From positions 1 to 10,145 of the forward strand of contig CAZESH010000150.1 of NCBI GenBank assembly GCA_964514665.1: a DNA stretch of 10,145 nt, in the 5' to 3' direction. The notes below the pieces were generated by a model. It saw only the letters and a program-made list of their open reading frames with translations. It was not told where the DNA came from and searched no databases. Position 1 is the first letter of the stretch. Every line of letters begins with the position of its first letter. Source of the stretch: CAZESH01 sp964514665. GTDB lineage: Bacteria > Bacillota > Bacilli > Paenibacillales > KCTC-25726. The translations under genes and the position numbers were made by a program. Shown here piece after piece: positions 1 through 7,132 of this stretch.

Positions 1-2148
1 CAGCCGGGAGAAACCTTCATCGGCTTAAATTTTACACTGATCCCAAATCCCGGAACCATTGCCGGCCATATCAGCGATGCCGCAAACGGGCTGCCGATTG
101 CCGGGTCCACGGTTACCGTACGGCTTCAGGATGCCCAAGGGCTGCTGATCAGTACGGTAACGGCCTCCGTGTTCGGAAATTACAGCGTCTCCAACCTCGC
201 CCCCGGCACCTATACCGTTACCGCCAGCGCGGAAGGTTATGCGATACAAAGTATAGGAGCGACAGTCGTTAGCGATGCAGCGACCGAAGTCAGCTTTCAG
301 CTGACCGCACTCTTCGGCTCGATTTCGGGTACGATTTTCGGGCCTCAGGGGGAAGCTCTCACCGGAGGAACGCTGCCGCTGAAGCTGTTTGACAATACGG
401 GTGTATTACTGGAAACCAAGCTCTCCAATCCCGACGGAACGTATTCTTTTACTAATTTGTCCCCGGGAATTTATCTGGTCGGCGTTTCGAGTCCGGGACT
501 TGTCTCCAAAACGATCACAGCCAATGTGAGCGCCAGGCAGACAACCATTGTGGATTTCACCCTGGAGACATTGCCCGGAACGTTGGACGGACGAATCACA
601 AATGCCGATACGGGAGTTGGAATCGGAGGAGCCGTCGTAACCTTAAACGACTTGTCCGATAGCTTTGTCGCCCAAGGCTATACAGATCAAGACGGTTTTT
701 ATTCCATCACGGGTCTTCCTGCGGGAACTCTGAAAGCGAGCGTCCTTGCCGCTCGATTTTCATCCGCAACCGCAAGTGTGATCATTGCGGCCGACCAGAC
801 TGTGAAGCAGAATTTTGCGCTCCTTCCCAATCCCGGATCTGTGAAAGGCTGTGTTAATGATTTTACGAACGGAGCCGATATCATTGGTGCCAGTATCGAA
901 ATTTTCGATGCCAACAATACGAAAGTGACTACGGTGCTGACCAACATCTACGGAATTTACACGATTTCCGGTCTTTCCCCCGGCTCTTATACGGCCAGAG
1001 CGACTGCAAACAGTTATGATTCCCAGTTAATCGGCTTTTCCGTACAGTCAGGCTCAACCGCAACCGCCTGTTTCACGCTCAGTCCGAATCCGGCTTCCCT
1101 TCAGGGGACCATTGTCGATGCGGCAAACGGAAAGCCATTGGAGGGAGCGATTGTTGAAATTCGCATTGCCAATACTTTTGGCGTACCGCTGCTGACCACA
1201 AAATCGGGGGCTGACGGAGTATATGTTGTAAACGGATTGGTTCCAAACAATTATACGATCACGGTCAGATTGCCGGGGTATGCATCGAACGTGGATGCCA
1301 TTGTGTTGGGGGCCGGTCAGGCGGAAACCGTCAATTTTTCCATGCTGGCGAATCCGGCCGCGGTAGGCGGTGCTGTTACGGACGCAGTGACGGGTGCCCC
1401 CTTGGCCAATGCGCTTGTGACACTTTCCGATTCCCGCAGCATCATCATCGCGCAAATCCAAACCAATCAAGCCGGACGCTTCCTGTTCGAGGGCATTCGC
1501 AGCGGGGATTATTCGATTACAGTCATACTTGCCGGCAAACAATCAATCAGCACGTTCTTCTTCCTGGCGCCCGGAGAACGATTGGACCTTTCTTTGGTCA
1601 TGCGCGGCAACCCTGCCGGACAGGGTGGAAACGTGGCAACCGTGCCCATACAAGGGCCTACGAATCCCGTACCCGGTGCCGTTGTGCAAATTTTGAACGA
1701 AAACCATGCACTGGTGGACACCAGCGTGGCAAATTACGACGGTATTTTTCTGTTTCCCACTCTTGCCCCGGGCAGTTACACGGTCAGTGTCATAGATCCG
1801 CGTTTCGGTTCACAATCGGCTGCCATCCTGCTGCGGGCGGGTAAAACGGGAAAACCTCTCATTTTCATATTGAATTCCGCTCCTGGAGCACTTGCAGGCA
1901 CTGTTCGGGACGAAAGAGGCAAACCTTTGTTCTTCGTCATCGTGCAGGTATTGACGCAGAAAAAAATTCTTGAACGCTTGGTCATTACCAATCGATCGGG
2001 CCGTTACGGAGTGGCCGATTTGTCGCCCGGCACGTACTTGGTCCGTTTCCTGCTGGAAGGCAAGCAGCCGCTCGTGCGCAAAGCCGTTATTCACTCCGGT
2101 CAAACCACCATCCTGAATGTGACACTGTTCGATGAACAGGAGGAATGA
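1..2148 (+). CDS. Tandem carboxypeptidase-regulatory-like (transthyretin-like) repeat protein, 3' part
   Basis: The reading frame is open from base 1 to the TGA at 2146-2148, so this is the C-terminal 715 residues of a larger protein whose start lies outside the window. The visible part is eight tandem units of 86-90 residues, beginning at about residues 16, 104, 190, 277, 363, 451, 537 and 627, after the tail of a ninth. Each unit starts with an NPG/NPA-like turn and a G-x-V/I strand, then a DxxTGxPLxGAxV-like stretch, a DGxYxxxxLxPGxYxVxxxxxGY-like core, and ends with an NFxL-like strand. This is the pattern of the carboxypeptidase D regulatory/transthyretin-like beta-sandwich. Such arrays are usually extracellular and act as structural or adhesive stalks. 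No SLH domain, LPXTG motif, catalytic domain or C-terminal membrane helix is visible; the protein ends with FDEQEE. The substrate, partner and anchoring are unknown; any anchor or secretion signal would have to be in the missing N-terminus. Confidence 0.85.
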   Translation, partial: QPGETFIGLNFTLIPNPGTIAGHISDAANGLPIAGSTVTVRLQDAQGLLISTVTASVFGNYSVSNLAPGTYTVTASAEGYAIQSIGATVVSDAATEVSFQLTALFGSISGTIFGPQGEALTGGTLPLKLFDNTGVLLETKLSNPDGTYSFTNLSPGIYLVGVSSPGLVSKTITANVSARQTTIVDFTLETLPGTLDGRITNADTGVGIGGAVVTLNDLSDSFVAQGYTDQDGFYSITGLPAGTLKASVLAARFSSATASVIIAADQTVKQNFALLPNPGSVKGCVNDFTNGADIIGASIEIFDANNTKVTTVLTNIYGIYTISGLSPGSYTARATANSYDSQLIGFSVQSGSTATACFTLSPNPASLQGTIVDAANGKPLEGAIVEIRIANTFGVPLLTTKSGADGVYVVNGLVPNNYTITVRLPGYASNVDAIVLGAGQAETVNFSMLANPAAVGGAVTDAVTGAPLANALVTLSDSRSIIIAQIQTNQAGRFLFEGIRSGDYSITVILAGKQSISTFFFLAPGERLDLSLVMRGNPAGQGGNVATVPIQGPTNPVPGAVVQILNENHALVDTSVANYDGIFLFPTLAPGSYTVSVIDPRFGSQSAAILLRAGKTGKPLIFILNSAPGALAGTVRDERGKPLFFVIVQVLTQKKILERLVITNRSGRYGVADLSPGTYLVRFLLEGKQPLVRKAVIHSGQTTILNVTLFDEQEE

Positions 2149-2165
2149 CGGCAAAATGAGCATAA

Positions 2166-2194
2166 GCCGTTTGCCCTCCTGCAGGGCAAACGGC
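2166..2194. terminator. Perfect 12-bp hairpin between convergent genes
   Basis: GCCGTTTGCCCT at 2166-2177 pairs perfectly with AGGGCAAACGGC at 2183-2194 around a 5-nt loop. It starts 17 bp after the stop of the repeat protein and lies 28 bp past the stop of the convergent gene bofC, the usual place for a shared terminator. Neither side has a good run of T directly after the stem, so intrinsic termination is an inference from position and stem strength. Confidence 0.6.
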
Positions 2195-2222
2195 CATATC
2201 AGCCTGAAAGGTTCGGTTTGTT

Positions 2223-2834
2223 TCAATAGGGCGGATTTTCTTCCACCGCATAATCGCTAAAAGTTGAAAGTACACTGTTGAATTCCGCATAATCTTTAAT
2301 CCGTATTCCTGCATACAGCTGGTCCACCGTGCCGCTTGGCAAGCTGCTTTTCAGATGCTTGATGTTAAGCTGGAAAAAGGTGCGGATTGCATGCTTATGC
2401 GACGGTGTTCCGTCAAAAAGCGTCAAATTCCCGTTCTCATCCAGTCCGAAATAAGCGCTCTTCTTGCAAGCGGGAGATAGATCGTTGATATTCTCCGTTA
2501 TCACAAGCTTTTGCGGATTCGATTTATCCACCGACCAATCCGGATGCCGATCCAGCAGATCTTTTAATTCACGGTTCGAAAGTTTACCCAGCGCCTGTGA
2601 TTCCTCGCCGCAAGCATAAACTCTATGCATCACCACTTCAGTCGGGCGGTCGATCAGCGATGCCAGCACCTGTGTGGACACAAGGGCTGCCGGGAGTTCG
2701 CGATTTACGGATGGAAACAGTTTAGCCATAAACAAGACAGCGGCAATCAGTACCAGTGAAATGCCGAGCGAAAGCCATCCCCGTTTACGGCGGAACCGCC
2801 TTTTCATATCCTTGATCCATTTTGATAAGCCCAC
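2223..2834 (-). CDS. bofC: BofC, forespore intermembrane regulator of the sigma-K checkpoint
   Basis: The 203-residue product matches my recollection of Bacillus BofC: a basic N-terminus, one hydrophobic segment at residues 20-40 (signal or anchor), and a C-terminal domain with the INDLSPACK...YFGLDENGNLTLFDG and RTFFQLNIKHL blocks (about residues 116-162). The equivalent part of B. subtilis BofC reads DDISPLSK...GYIGVSDNGVISTFHG...SFFQIDLERL. In B. subtilis BofC is exported from the forespore and restrains the SpoIVB signalling protease, which delays pro-sigma-K processing. I chose the GTG at 2834 because GGAAGG at 2843-2848 lies 8 nt upstream. An ATG at 2807 (residue 10) is possible, and the known B. 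subtilis protein also starts MKR, but its Shine-Dalgarno match is poorer. The two cysteines, C75 and C123, face the oxidising side and could pair. The gene is 76 bp downstream of safA on the same strand, with its own leader hairpin. Confidence 0.88.
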   Translation of the reverse strand: MGLSKWIKDMKRRFRRKRGWLSLGISLVLIAAVLFMAKLFPSVNRELPAALVSTQVLASLIDRPTEVVMHRVYACGEESQALGKLSNRELKDLLDRHPDWSVDKSNPQKLVITENINDLSPACKKSAYFGLDENGNLTLFDGTPSHKHAIRTFFQLNIKHLKSSLPSGTVDQLYAGIRIKDYAEFNSVLSTFSDYAVEENPPY

Positions 2835-2847
2835 TGTTATCGCCTTC

Positions 2848-2882
2848 CATACTGGTTTGTTTTTACTATTTTAACCAGTATG
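2848..2882 (-). promoter_or_regulatory. 10-bp perfect inverted repeat in the bofC leader
   Basis: CATACTGGTT (2848-2857) and AACCAGTATG (2873-2882) are exact reverse complements around a 15-nt AT-rich spacer, in the 76-bp gap between safA and bofC. Read on the bofC strand, the downstream arm runs directly into the GGAAGG ribosome binding site (2843-2848), sharing one base. In RNA it could form a hairpin next to the site. As DNA it could be a two-half-site operator. The lack of a T run after the stem argues against an intrinsic terminator. The function is inferred. Confidence 0.5.
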
Positions 2883-2910
2883 AAAGTTCCTTATACGGAT
2901 GGCGGATCGC

Positions 2911-4176
2911 TTAAAAATTAATCCAAGGCATGCTTTCGGTAACCTGCTTTTGTTGTTTTACCGGCCGACGCACGTTTTTATTCTTGCTCGCTTTCGTGGT
3001 TTTCTTCGTATTCTGCTTCTTCCCCGTTTGGCGAATTTCCGCCTTCTTTTCCGTTCCAGTCTGCAGATCCGCTTTTTCATCTTGAGCCGCTTTCACTTCG
3101 TCTCCCCGCATTGGCCCGGTATCCATACTATGTGCAGATACAAATCCCGGATCATAAGTCAAGTCAGGGGCTCCGTACGGATTTCCGTATAGGATTCCAT
3201 AAGGGGAGCCGTAAGGTGCGGCTCCATACGGCATGCCATACGGATCCGCGTAGCCGCCCGATTGCGGCTGATAGGGATACGAATACGGCTGTGGCGCGCC
3301 GTAGGGTGAAGTTCCGTATGGAGTCCATTCCGCTGCTCCGGGATTTCCCGGCATCATCCATGGTCCGTAATCGCTCTGTCCGTCACAGCCGCAAGGACCG
3401 CCGGTTGCGGGCAAATAGGCTTGCGGCTGAGGTGTATAGAAAGGGGGATGGATGTTGCTGTTGCTTCCATAAGGCGCGGCAGACGGGTTATGCTCGGACA
3501 TGGAAGGAATCGGCGGAAACGGGTAAGAAGATTCCGGCATCCCGTTCATCTTGGCGGCTTCCGTTGCGGGAACCTTATATTGGATAAACAAATCGTTGAT
3601 CTTGTTTTCCATCTCTTTGGAATAAACAGGATTGGCGTCGGACTTATGTTCGACGACAGGCTGTTCCATGTACTGCAGAGGTACATTCGGATAATTTTCT
3701 GCCGCCACATCAGGAGGATTTTCGTTGGGCAGGTTCATATTCATGATATTGCCGCCCTTGTTGACGTTCTCCTCATAAACCGGAGCCGCGGCATACGGAT
3801 TTCCGGCCGCGTTCATGTTCGAATAATGGGGCGCTTCCGTTCCCGCCTTGGGAATATACACCGTTTCCCCGGTCATCAGCACATTCGGATTTTTCAACTG
3901 GGGATTCATCTTGATCAATGCGGACAAGGGAACTCCCCACGATTGCGACAGCTTCCACAAGGTATCTCCCTGTTTTACGATATGCTTGTAAGCAACTGTC
4001 TCTGACGGGGGTTCGACCGGTACTATGGCGGATGGAATTTTCACTTTCTTGCCCACTTCGATTTGCTCAGGTTTTTCAATCCGGGGATTCATTTCGATCA
4101 ATTGCTGCAAGCCAACGTTATATTTTTGCGATAGCTTGTTAAGCGTATCCCCTTGTTTAGCAATGTGAATCTTCAC
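2911..4176 (-). CDS. safA: SafA-like spore coat morphogenetic protein with two LysM domains
   Basis: This 421-residue protein begins with two LysM modules, at residues 3-48 and 64-109; both contain the KQGDTLxKLSQ start and an MNPxxxxP turn. LysM binds peptidoglycan-type glycans. In B. subtilis SafA, which begins very similarly (MKIH...GD), the N-terminal LysM directs the protein to the spore cortex-coat interface, where it organises the inner coat. The middle (about 110-340) is low-complexity and rich in N, P, Y and G, with eight PYG triplets (residues 235, 286, 291, 312, 316, 321, 325, 333) and a PCGC motif at 261-264. The tail (376-411) has 11 lysines and ends PWINF. Tyr- and Lys-rich segments suit oxidative or transglutaminase cross-linking in the coat; this is inference here. 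The start is GTG at 4176, supported by GGAGGT at 4183-4188 with 6-nt spacing. It has no signal peptide, as expected for a mother-cell coat protein. Position beside bofC also fits safA. Confidence 0.82.
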   Translation of the reverse strand: MKIHIAKQGDTLNKLSQKYNVGLQQLIEMNPRIEKPEQIEVGKKVKIPSAIVPVEPPSETVAYKHIVKQGDTLWKLSQSWGVPLSALIKMNPQLKNPNVLMTGETVYIPKAGTEAPHYSNMNAAGNPYAAAPVYEENVNKGGNIMNMNLPNENPPDVAAENYPNVPLQYMEQPVVEHKSDANPVYSKEMENKINDLFIQYKVPATEAAKMNGMPESSYPFPPIPSMSEHNPSAAPYGSNSNIHPPFYTPQPQAYLPATGGPCGCDGQSDYGPWMMPGNPGAAEWTPYGTSPYGAPQPYSYPYQPQSGGYADPYGMPYGAAPYGSPYGILYGNPYGAPDLTYDPGFVSAHSMDTGPMRGDEVKAAQDEKADLQTGTEKKAEIRQTGKKQNTKKTTKASKNKNVRRPVKQQKQVTESMPWINF

Positions 4177-4206
4177 GCTTCTACCTCCCGAATCATTTTT
4201 TGCTTA

Positions 4207-4223
4207 AAACGTTCAGAACGTTT
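4207..4223. promoter_or_regulatory. 17-bp palindrome upstream of safA
   Basis: AAACGTTC (4207-4214) and GAACGTTT (4216-4223) are perfect reverse complements around a single A. The site lies 31-47 bp upstream of the safA start, where an operator or leader element would be placed. It is not the Bacillus LexA box (CGAAC-N4-GTTCG), because the half-sites point the other way. No factor can be named. I found no convincing sigma-E promoter match in the same stretch. Confidence 0.4.
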
Positions 4224-4284
4224 CATCAAGGATAGCAATACTACATCCTATGCAGACTCTGGGCGAATGACATCATAAAATGAG

Positions 4285-4307
4285 AAAAACTCCTAGCGGA
4301 GTAATTT
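4285..4307 (-). terminator. Possible second hairpin terminator after ilvE
   Basis: On the minus strand ACTCC-GCTA-GGAGT is followed by TTTT, with an AAAA-like stretch before the stem. The arms are at 4298-4302 and 4289-4293. The stem is only 5 bp, so it is weak alone. It lies about 35 bp beyond the main terminator in the direction of operon transcription and could act as a back-up before safA. Confidence 0.35.
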
Positions 4308-4340
4308 TGTCGCAATTAAATTTAACTTTCTACATATAGT

Positions 4341-4375
4341 AAAAAAACCATCGCCAATACGGCTATGGTTTTTTT
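4341..4375. terminator. Bidirectional rho-independent terminator at the end of the amino-acid operon
   Basis: AAAAAAACCAT (4341-4351) pairs with ATGGTTTTTTT (4365-4375); an inner GCC/GGC stem (4353-4355 with 4361-4363) closes a 5-nt loop, with one mismatch between the two stems. Seven A and seven T flank it, so it has a T run in either direction. It begins 15 bp past the ilvE stop codon and should end the pheB-hom-thrB-pheA-ilvE transcript. Confidence 0.88.
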
Positions 4376-4389
4376 CGAATTAATAAAGG

Positions 4390-5268
4390 TTAAGCGTATA
4401 CTTGAACCCCGTCTTTTTGCACAATGCTGCGGAATTCTTTAAGCAAGCGGGTGGTAATCGGACCGGCTTTGCCTTCTCCAATCGTACGCGCATCTACCTC
4501 ACGCACGGCAATCACTTCGGCGGCGGTGCCTGTCAAGAAGACTTCGTCGGCTACATACACATCATGCAGCGTGAAAGGCTCTTCCTTAAGAGCATAGCCG
4601 ATTTCCTGCGCGATTTTCATGATGGCTGCGCGGGTAATGCCTTCTAAAGCGCCGATATAGCTCGGAGGAGTGAACAGTACGCCGTTTTTGACGATAAAGA
4701 TATTGTCGCCCGACCCCTCGGCCACAAAACCCTGCGAGTTCAGCATCAGCGCCTCGCCCACTCCGGCCAGATTAGCCTGGATTTTGACCAAAATGTTGTT
4801 TAAATAGTTGAGCGATTTGATTTTTGGATTAAGCGCATCGGGAACGTTGCGGCGCGTAGATACGGAAACGATCTTCAAGCCGTCCACATAGGCCTCCTCC
4901 GGATAAATCGCAAGCTGCTCCACGATCACGATCACATTCGCCCTTGGCGAGCGCCGGGGATCCAATCCGAGATCTCCGGGACCGCGCGATACGATCAGCC
5001 GGATATAGCCGTCCTTCAATCCGTTTTTGCGCACGGATTCAATCAGCACATCCTGCATTTCTTGCTGGTTCAGGGGAATGTCCAGCATGATCGATTTTGC
5101 GGAATCATAAAGACGCTGCAGATGCTCAACGCATTTAAAAATGTTTCCGTTATAAATCCTGATGCCCTCAAAAATGCCATCCCCGTAAAGAAATCCGTGA
5201 TCGTAGACGGATACCTTCGCGTTTTCTTTGCCGACAAACTCTCCATTCAAATAAATCCACTGCGCCAT
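4390..5268 (-). CDS. ilvE: Branched-chain amino acid aminotransferase (class IV, PLP-dependent)
   Basis: The 292-residue protein is a fold-type IV PLP aminotransferase of the IlvE type. It would exchange the amino group between glutamate and the 2-oxo acids of Leu, Ile and Val, in the cytosol. Landmarks are YLNGEFV near the N-terminus (6-12), YDHGFLYGDGIFEGIR (22-37), the probable PLP-binding lysine K151 in NPKIKSLNYLNN, the VAEGSGDNIF block (182-191, with a PLP-contacting Glu at 184), the GALEGITRAAI loop (206-216) and EVFLTGTAAEV (242-252). The length fits bacterial IlvE. The same frame stays open upstream to 5364, but I chose ATG 5268: the family begins here, and GGAGGTG at 5279-5285 lies 10 nt upstream. 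The extra codons would overlap pheA in an unrelated frame. This start is 7 nt after the pheA stop, and its ribosome binding site is the last pheA codons. Last in the operon after pheA, it may also aminate phenylpyruvate (inference). D-amino-acid transaminase is a less likely alternative. Confidence 0.9.
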   Translation of the reverse strand: MAQWIYLNGEFVGKENAKVSVYDHGFLYGDGIFEGIRIYNGNIFKCVEHLQRLYDSAKSIMLDIPLNQQEMQDVLIESVRKNGLKDGYIRLIVSRGPGDLGLDPRRSPRANVIVIVEQLAIYPEEAYVDGLKIVSVSTRRNVPDALNPKIKSLNYLNNILVKIQANLAGVGEALMLNSQGFVAEGSGDNIFIVKNGVLFTPPSYIGALEGITRAAIMKIAQEIGYALKEEPFTLHDVYVADEVFLTGTAAEVIAVREVDARTIGEGKAGPITTRLLKEFRSIVQKDGVQVYA

Positions 5269-5275
5269 GAACGTT

Positions 5276-6154
5276 CTACACCTCCGATTGGACTGGTACA
5301 TAAGAATAACTGGGATAAGAACCCAATATGCGAACCTGGCAGCCGATTGCCTCAATTTCCGCAACAGCCGCAGGCAATAATACCGAATTTAAGGTTTCTT
5401 CTATGTCAATATAAAAATAATAGCTGCCGAGTTTTTTCTTTGTCGGCCTGGATTCTATCTTGGAAAGATTGATCCGTCTCCAGGCAAAGGCCGACAGCAC
5501 CTGATGAAGCGCTCCGGGGTAATCCTCCGGAAGCGTGACGAGAATCGTCGTCTTCATCTTGGAAGATGGCTTCAGCTCCGGTTCGGCTTCACCGACCAGA
5601 ATAAAACGGGTGAAATTATTTTGATGGTCGGTTATATTCTCCGCAAGCAGCTGCAAACCATACATGCTTGCAGCCGTCGCCGTACCAATCGCGGCATAAG
5701 CAGGATCGCCTTTTTCATGAACCAGCCTCACGCCTTCCGCCGTACTGCTGACATGCTCGAATTCAACGCCGGGCAGCTGCTGTCTCAGAAAGCTGTGGCA
5801 CTGCGCAATCGCCACCGGTATGGATATGATTTTTTTGACATGCGACAGCGGCGCGGGATTGGCAGCTTCTCCCGAATTGTAACCGATCAAATTCTGAATC
5901 GAAGGGTACACCCATTCCGCTCGTATGGGAAGATCCACCTCATGCACAAGCAGATCGAGATGCGGATTGACCGAGCCGTCAATCGTATTTTCTATCGGAA
6001 TCACGCTGAATTCGGTTTCTCCGGAAACCGTCGCCATAAACACATCCGCCATCAGCTTATAGGGAGTCAGTTCATGGATTTGTCCCGCGAAAAAATAGGC
6101 GGCGGATTCATGCGAAACGGTGCCTTCCGGTCCAAGGTATGCTATCCGTATCAT
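5276..6154 (-). CDS. pheA: Prephenate dehydratase
   Basis: Prephenate dehydratase converts prephenate to phenylpyruvate, the committed step to phenylalanine. The 292-residue monofunctional form has the catalytic domain first (about 1-190), starting IRIAYLGPEGTVSHESA and including IPIENTIDGSV (52-62) and the diagnostic NNFTRF motif (179-184) with its catalytic threonine T182. The C-terminal ACT domain (about 202-280) carries PGALHQVL (213-220) and the ESRP motif (234-237), the known phenylalanine-binding elements, so feedback inhibition by phenylalanine is expected. There is no fused chorismate mutase. The start is ATG 6154, with AAGGAG at 6165-6170. It overlaps the thrB stop by 4 nt (ATGA), which points to translational coupling; ilvE follows 7 nt after the TAG. 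Confidence 0.95.
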   Translation of the reverse strand: MIRIAYLGPEGTVSHESAAYFFAGQIHELTPYKLMADVFMATVSGETEFSVIPIENTIDGSVNPHLDLLVHEVDLPIRAEWVYPSIQNLIGYNSGEAANPAPLSHVKKIISIPVAIAQCHSFLRQQLPGVEFEHVSSTAEGVRLVHEKGDPAYAAIGTATAASMYGLQLLAENITDHQNNFTRFILVGEAEPELKPSSKMKTTILVTLPEDYPGALHQVLSAFAWRRINLSKIESRPTKKKLGSYYFYIDIEETLNSVLLPAAVAEIEAIGCQVRILGSYPSYSYVPVQSEV

Positions 6155-7119
6155 TGCCGGATTTCTCCTTTTATGTTTTCGATTAATTTACTATTTTCAT
6201 CCCCTACTGTCAATACTTCCGCTCCGCTTGAACAAGGATTCAGCCAGATTGCGGCGGAGCGGATATTTTCATGCTGCAGCGTATCCAGCATATATTGCTC
6301 CAGCTTCTGCTTGTACGGCGTTTCGCGATCCACCAAAGCGAGCAGCGTCGGTCCCGCTCCGCTGAGTGCAACTCCCAGTGCTCCGTGCTCCTCGGCCCCG
6401 GACAGAATTTTATCCATACCGGGAATAAGCGGGGCACGGTAAGGCTGATGAAGACGATCCCTCATTGCATGGCGCAGCATCGGCAAAGCGCCCGTACTGA
6501 GCGCGGCAACAAGCAGCGACGAATGGCTGACATTAAAAACCGCATCCGATACGGAAACTTGTCTCGGCAAAGCGTCGCGCGCTTTTTCCGTGGACAGCTG
6601 AAAATCGGGAATTACAGCCAGAACCTGCAACCGAGGATCCGGCTGCAGACGGATATATTCGGCCCGGCTGCCGTCCCAAAAAGCAACCACAATGCCGCCG
6701 AACAGCGAAGCCCCGACATTATCGGGATGCTTCTCCAAACGTGTGGCTAATTGAAACAATTGATCTTGCGACAGCGGATTGCCGATCAAGGCATTGGCCG
6801 CCACCATCGCCGCCACGATCGCCGATGCGCTGCTTCCCAAGCCGCGTGTCAAGGGAATGTCGCTGCGCATGGCGATGCTTAGTTCGGGATGGGACACACC
6901 GGCTTCGGCAAACACCTGCTGCGCCACCCGGTAGACCAGATTGCTCTTGTCTTCCGGAACACCGTGCAGCCCGGGACCGATCAAATCAAACCGCGTCCGA
7001 TCGGCGATTCCCATCTCGACCCAGGCAAAAAGCTCAAGCGCCATCCCCAGCGTATCGAATCCCGGACCGAGATTGGCGGTACTCGCCGGCACTTTTACCA
7101 ACACTTTCTTGCTCATCAT
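6151..7119 (-). CDS. thrB: Homoserine kinase
   Basis: Homoserine kinase, a GHMP-family enzyme, phosphorylates L-homoserine with ATP on the way to threonine. The 322-residue product has PASTANLGPGFD at 11-22 (GHMP N-terminal motif), the ATP-binding loop PLTRGLGSSASAI at 89-101, EKHPDNVGAS at 129-138 and the C-terminal GHMP motif ALSGAGPTLLAL at 251-262. The frame is open upstream to 7227, inside hom, but the family starts at the MMSKK region. ATG 7119 is preceded by GGGAG at 7127-7131 with 7-nt spacing; the adjacent ATG 7116 is the other choice. It begins 13 nt after the hom stop and its TGA overlaps the pheA ATG. The C-terminal 20 or so residues (SKLIENIKGEIRQ end) run slightly past the usual family end (B. 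subtilis ThrB is about 309 residues). Confidence 0.94.
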   Translation of the reverse strand: MMSKKVLVKVPASTANLGPGFDTLGMALELFAWVEMGIADRTRFDLIGPGLHGVPEDKSNLVYRVAQQVFAEAGVSHPELSIAMRSDIPLTRGLGSSASAIVAAMVAANALIGNPLSQDQLFQLATRLEKHPDNVGASLFGGIVVAFWDGSRAEYIRLQPDPRLQVLAVIPDFQLSTEKARDALPRQVSVSDAVFNVSHSSLLVAALSTGALPMLRHAMRDRLHQPYRAPLIPGMDKILSGAEEHGALGVALSGAGPTLLALVDRETPYKQKLEQYMLDTLQHENIRSAAIWLNPCSSGAEVLTVGDENSKLIENIKGEIRQ

Positions 7120-7132
7120 GAATCGACTCCCT

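Noticed and set aside
1054..1542. Minus-strand frame of 162 residues inside the repeat protein gene
   Set aside because: It is antisense to a clear repeat array and has no recognisable motif.
169..2148. GTG at 169 as the start of the repeat protein
   Set aside because: The same frame is open back to base 1 and encodes the first half of a repeat unit plus the end of another, so the gene continues beyond the window.
2883..2910. Sigma-G promoter for bofC upstream of the inverted repeat
   Set aside because: A CATACT-like -10 can be drawn in the repeat arm, but no matching -35 lies at the right distance.
3421..4005. 194-residue plus-strand frame opposite safA
   Set aside because: It is a shadow of the low-complexity safA coding sequence; no ribosome binding site or family motif is visible.
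4207..4223. LexA (SOS) box upstream of safA
   Set aside because: The half-sites are CGTTC/GAACG, with a 1-nt spacer and reverse orientation to the CGAAC-N4-GTTCG Bacillus consensus.
5269..5364. N-terminal extension of ilvE to 5364
   Set aside because: The extra 32 residues do not resemble the family and lie inside pheA in another frame. ATG 5268 has a good ribosome binding site and matches the family N-terminus.
5504..6442. 312-residue open frame on the plus strand opposite pheA and thrB
   Set aside because: It is antisense to two clearly real genes, rich in Arg, His and Ser in the manner of shadow frames, and has no recognisable domain.
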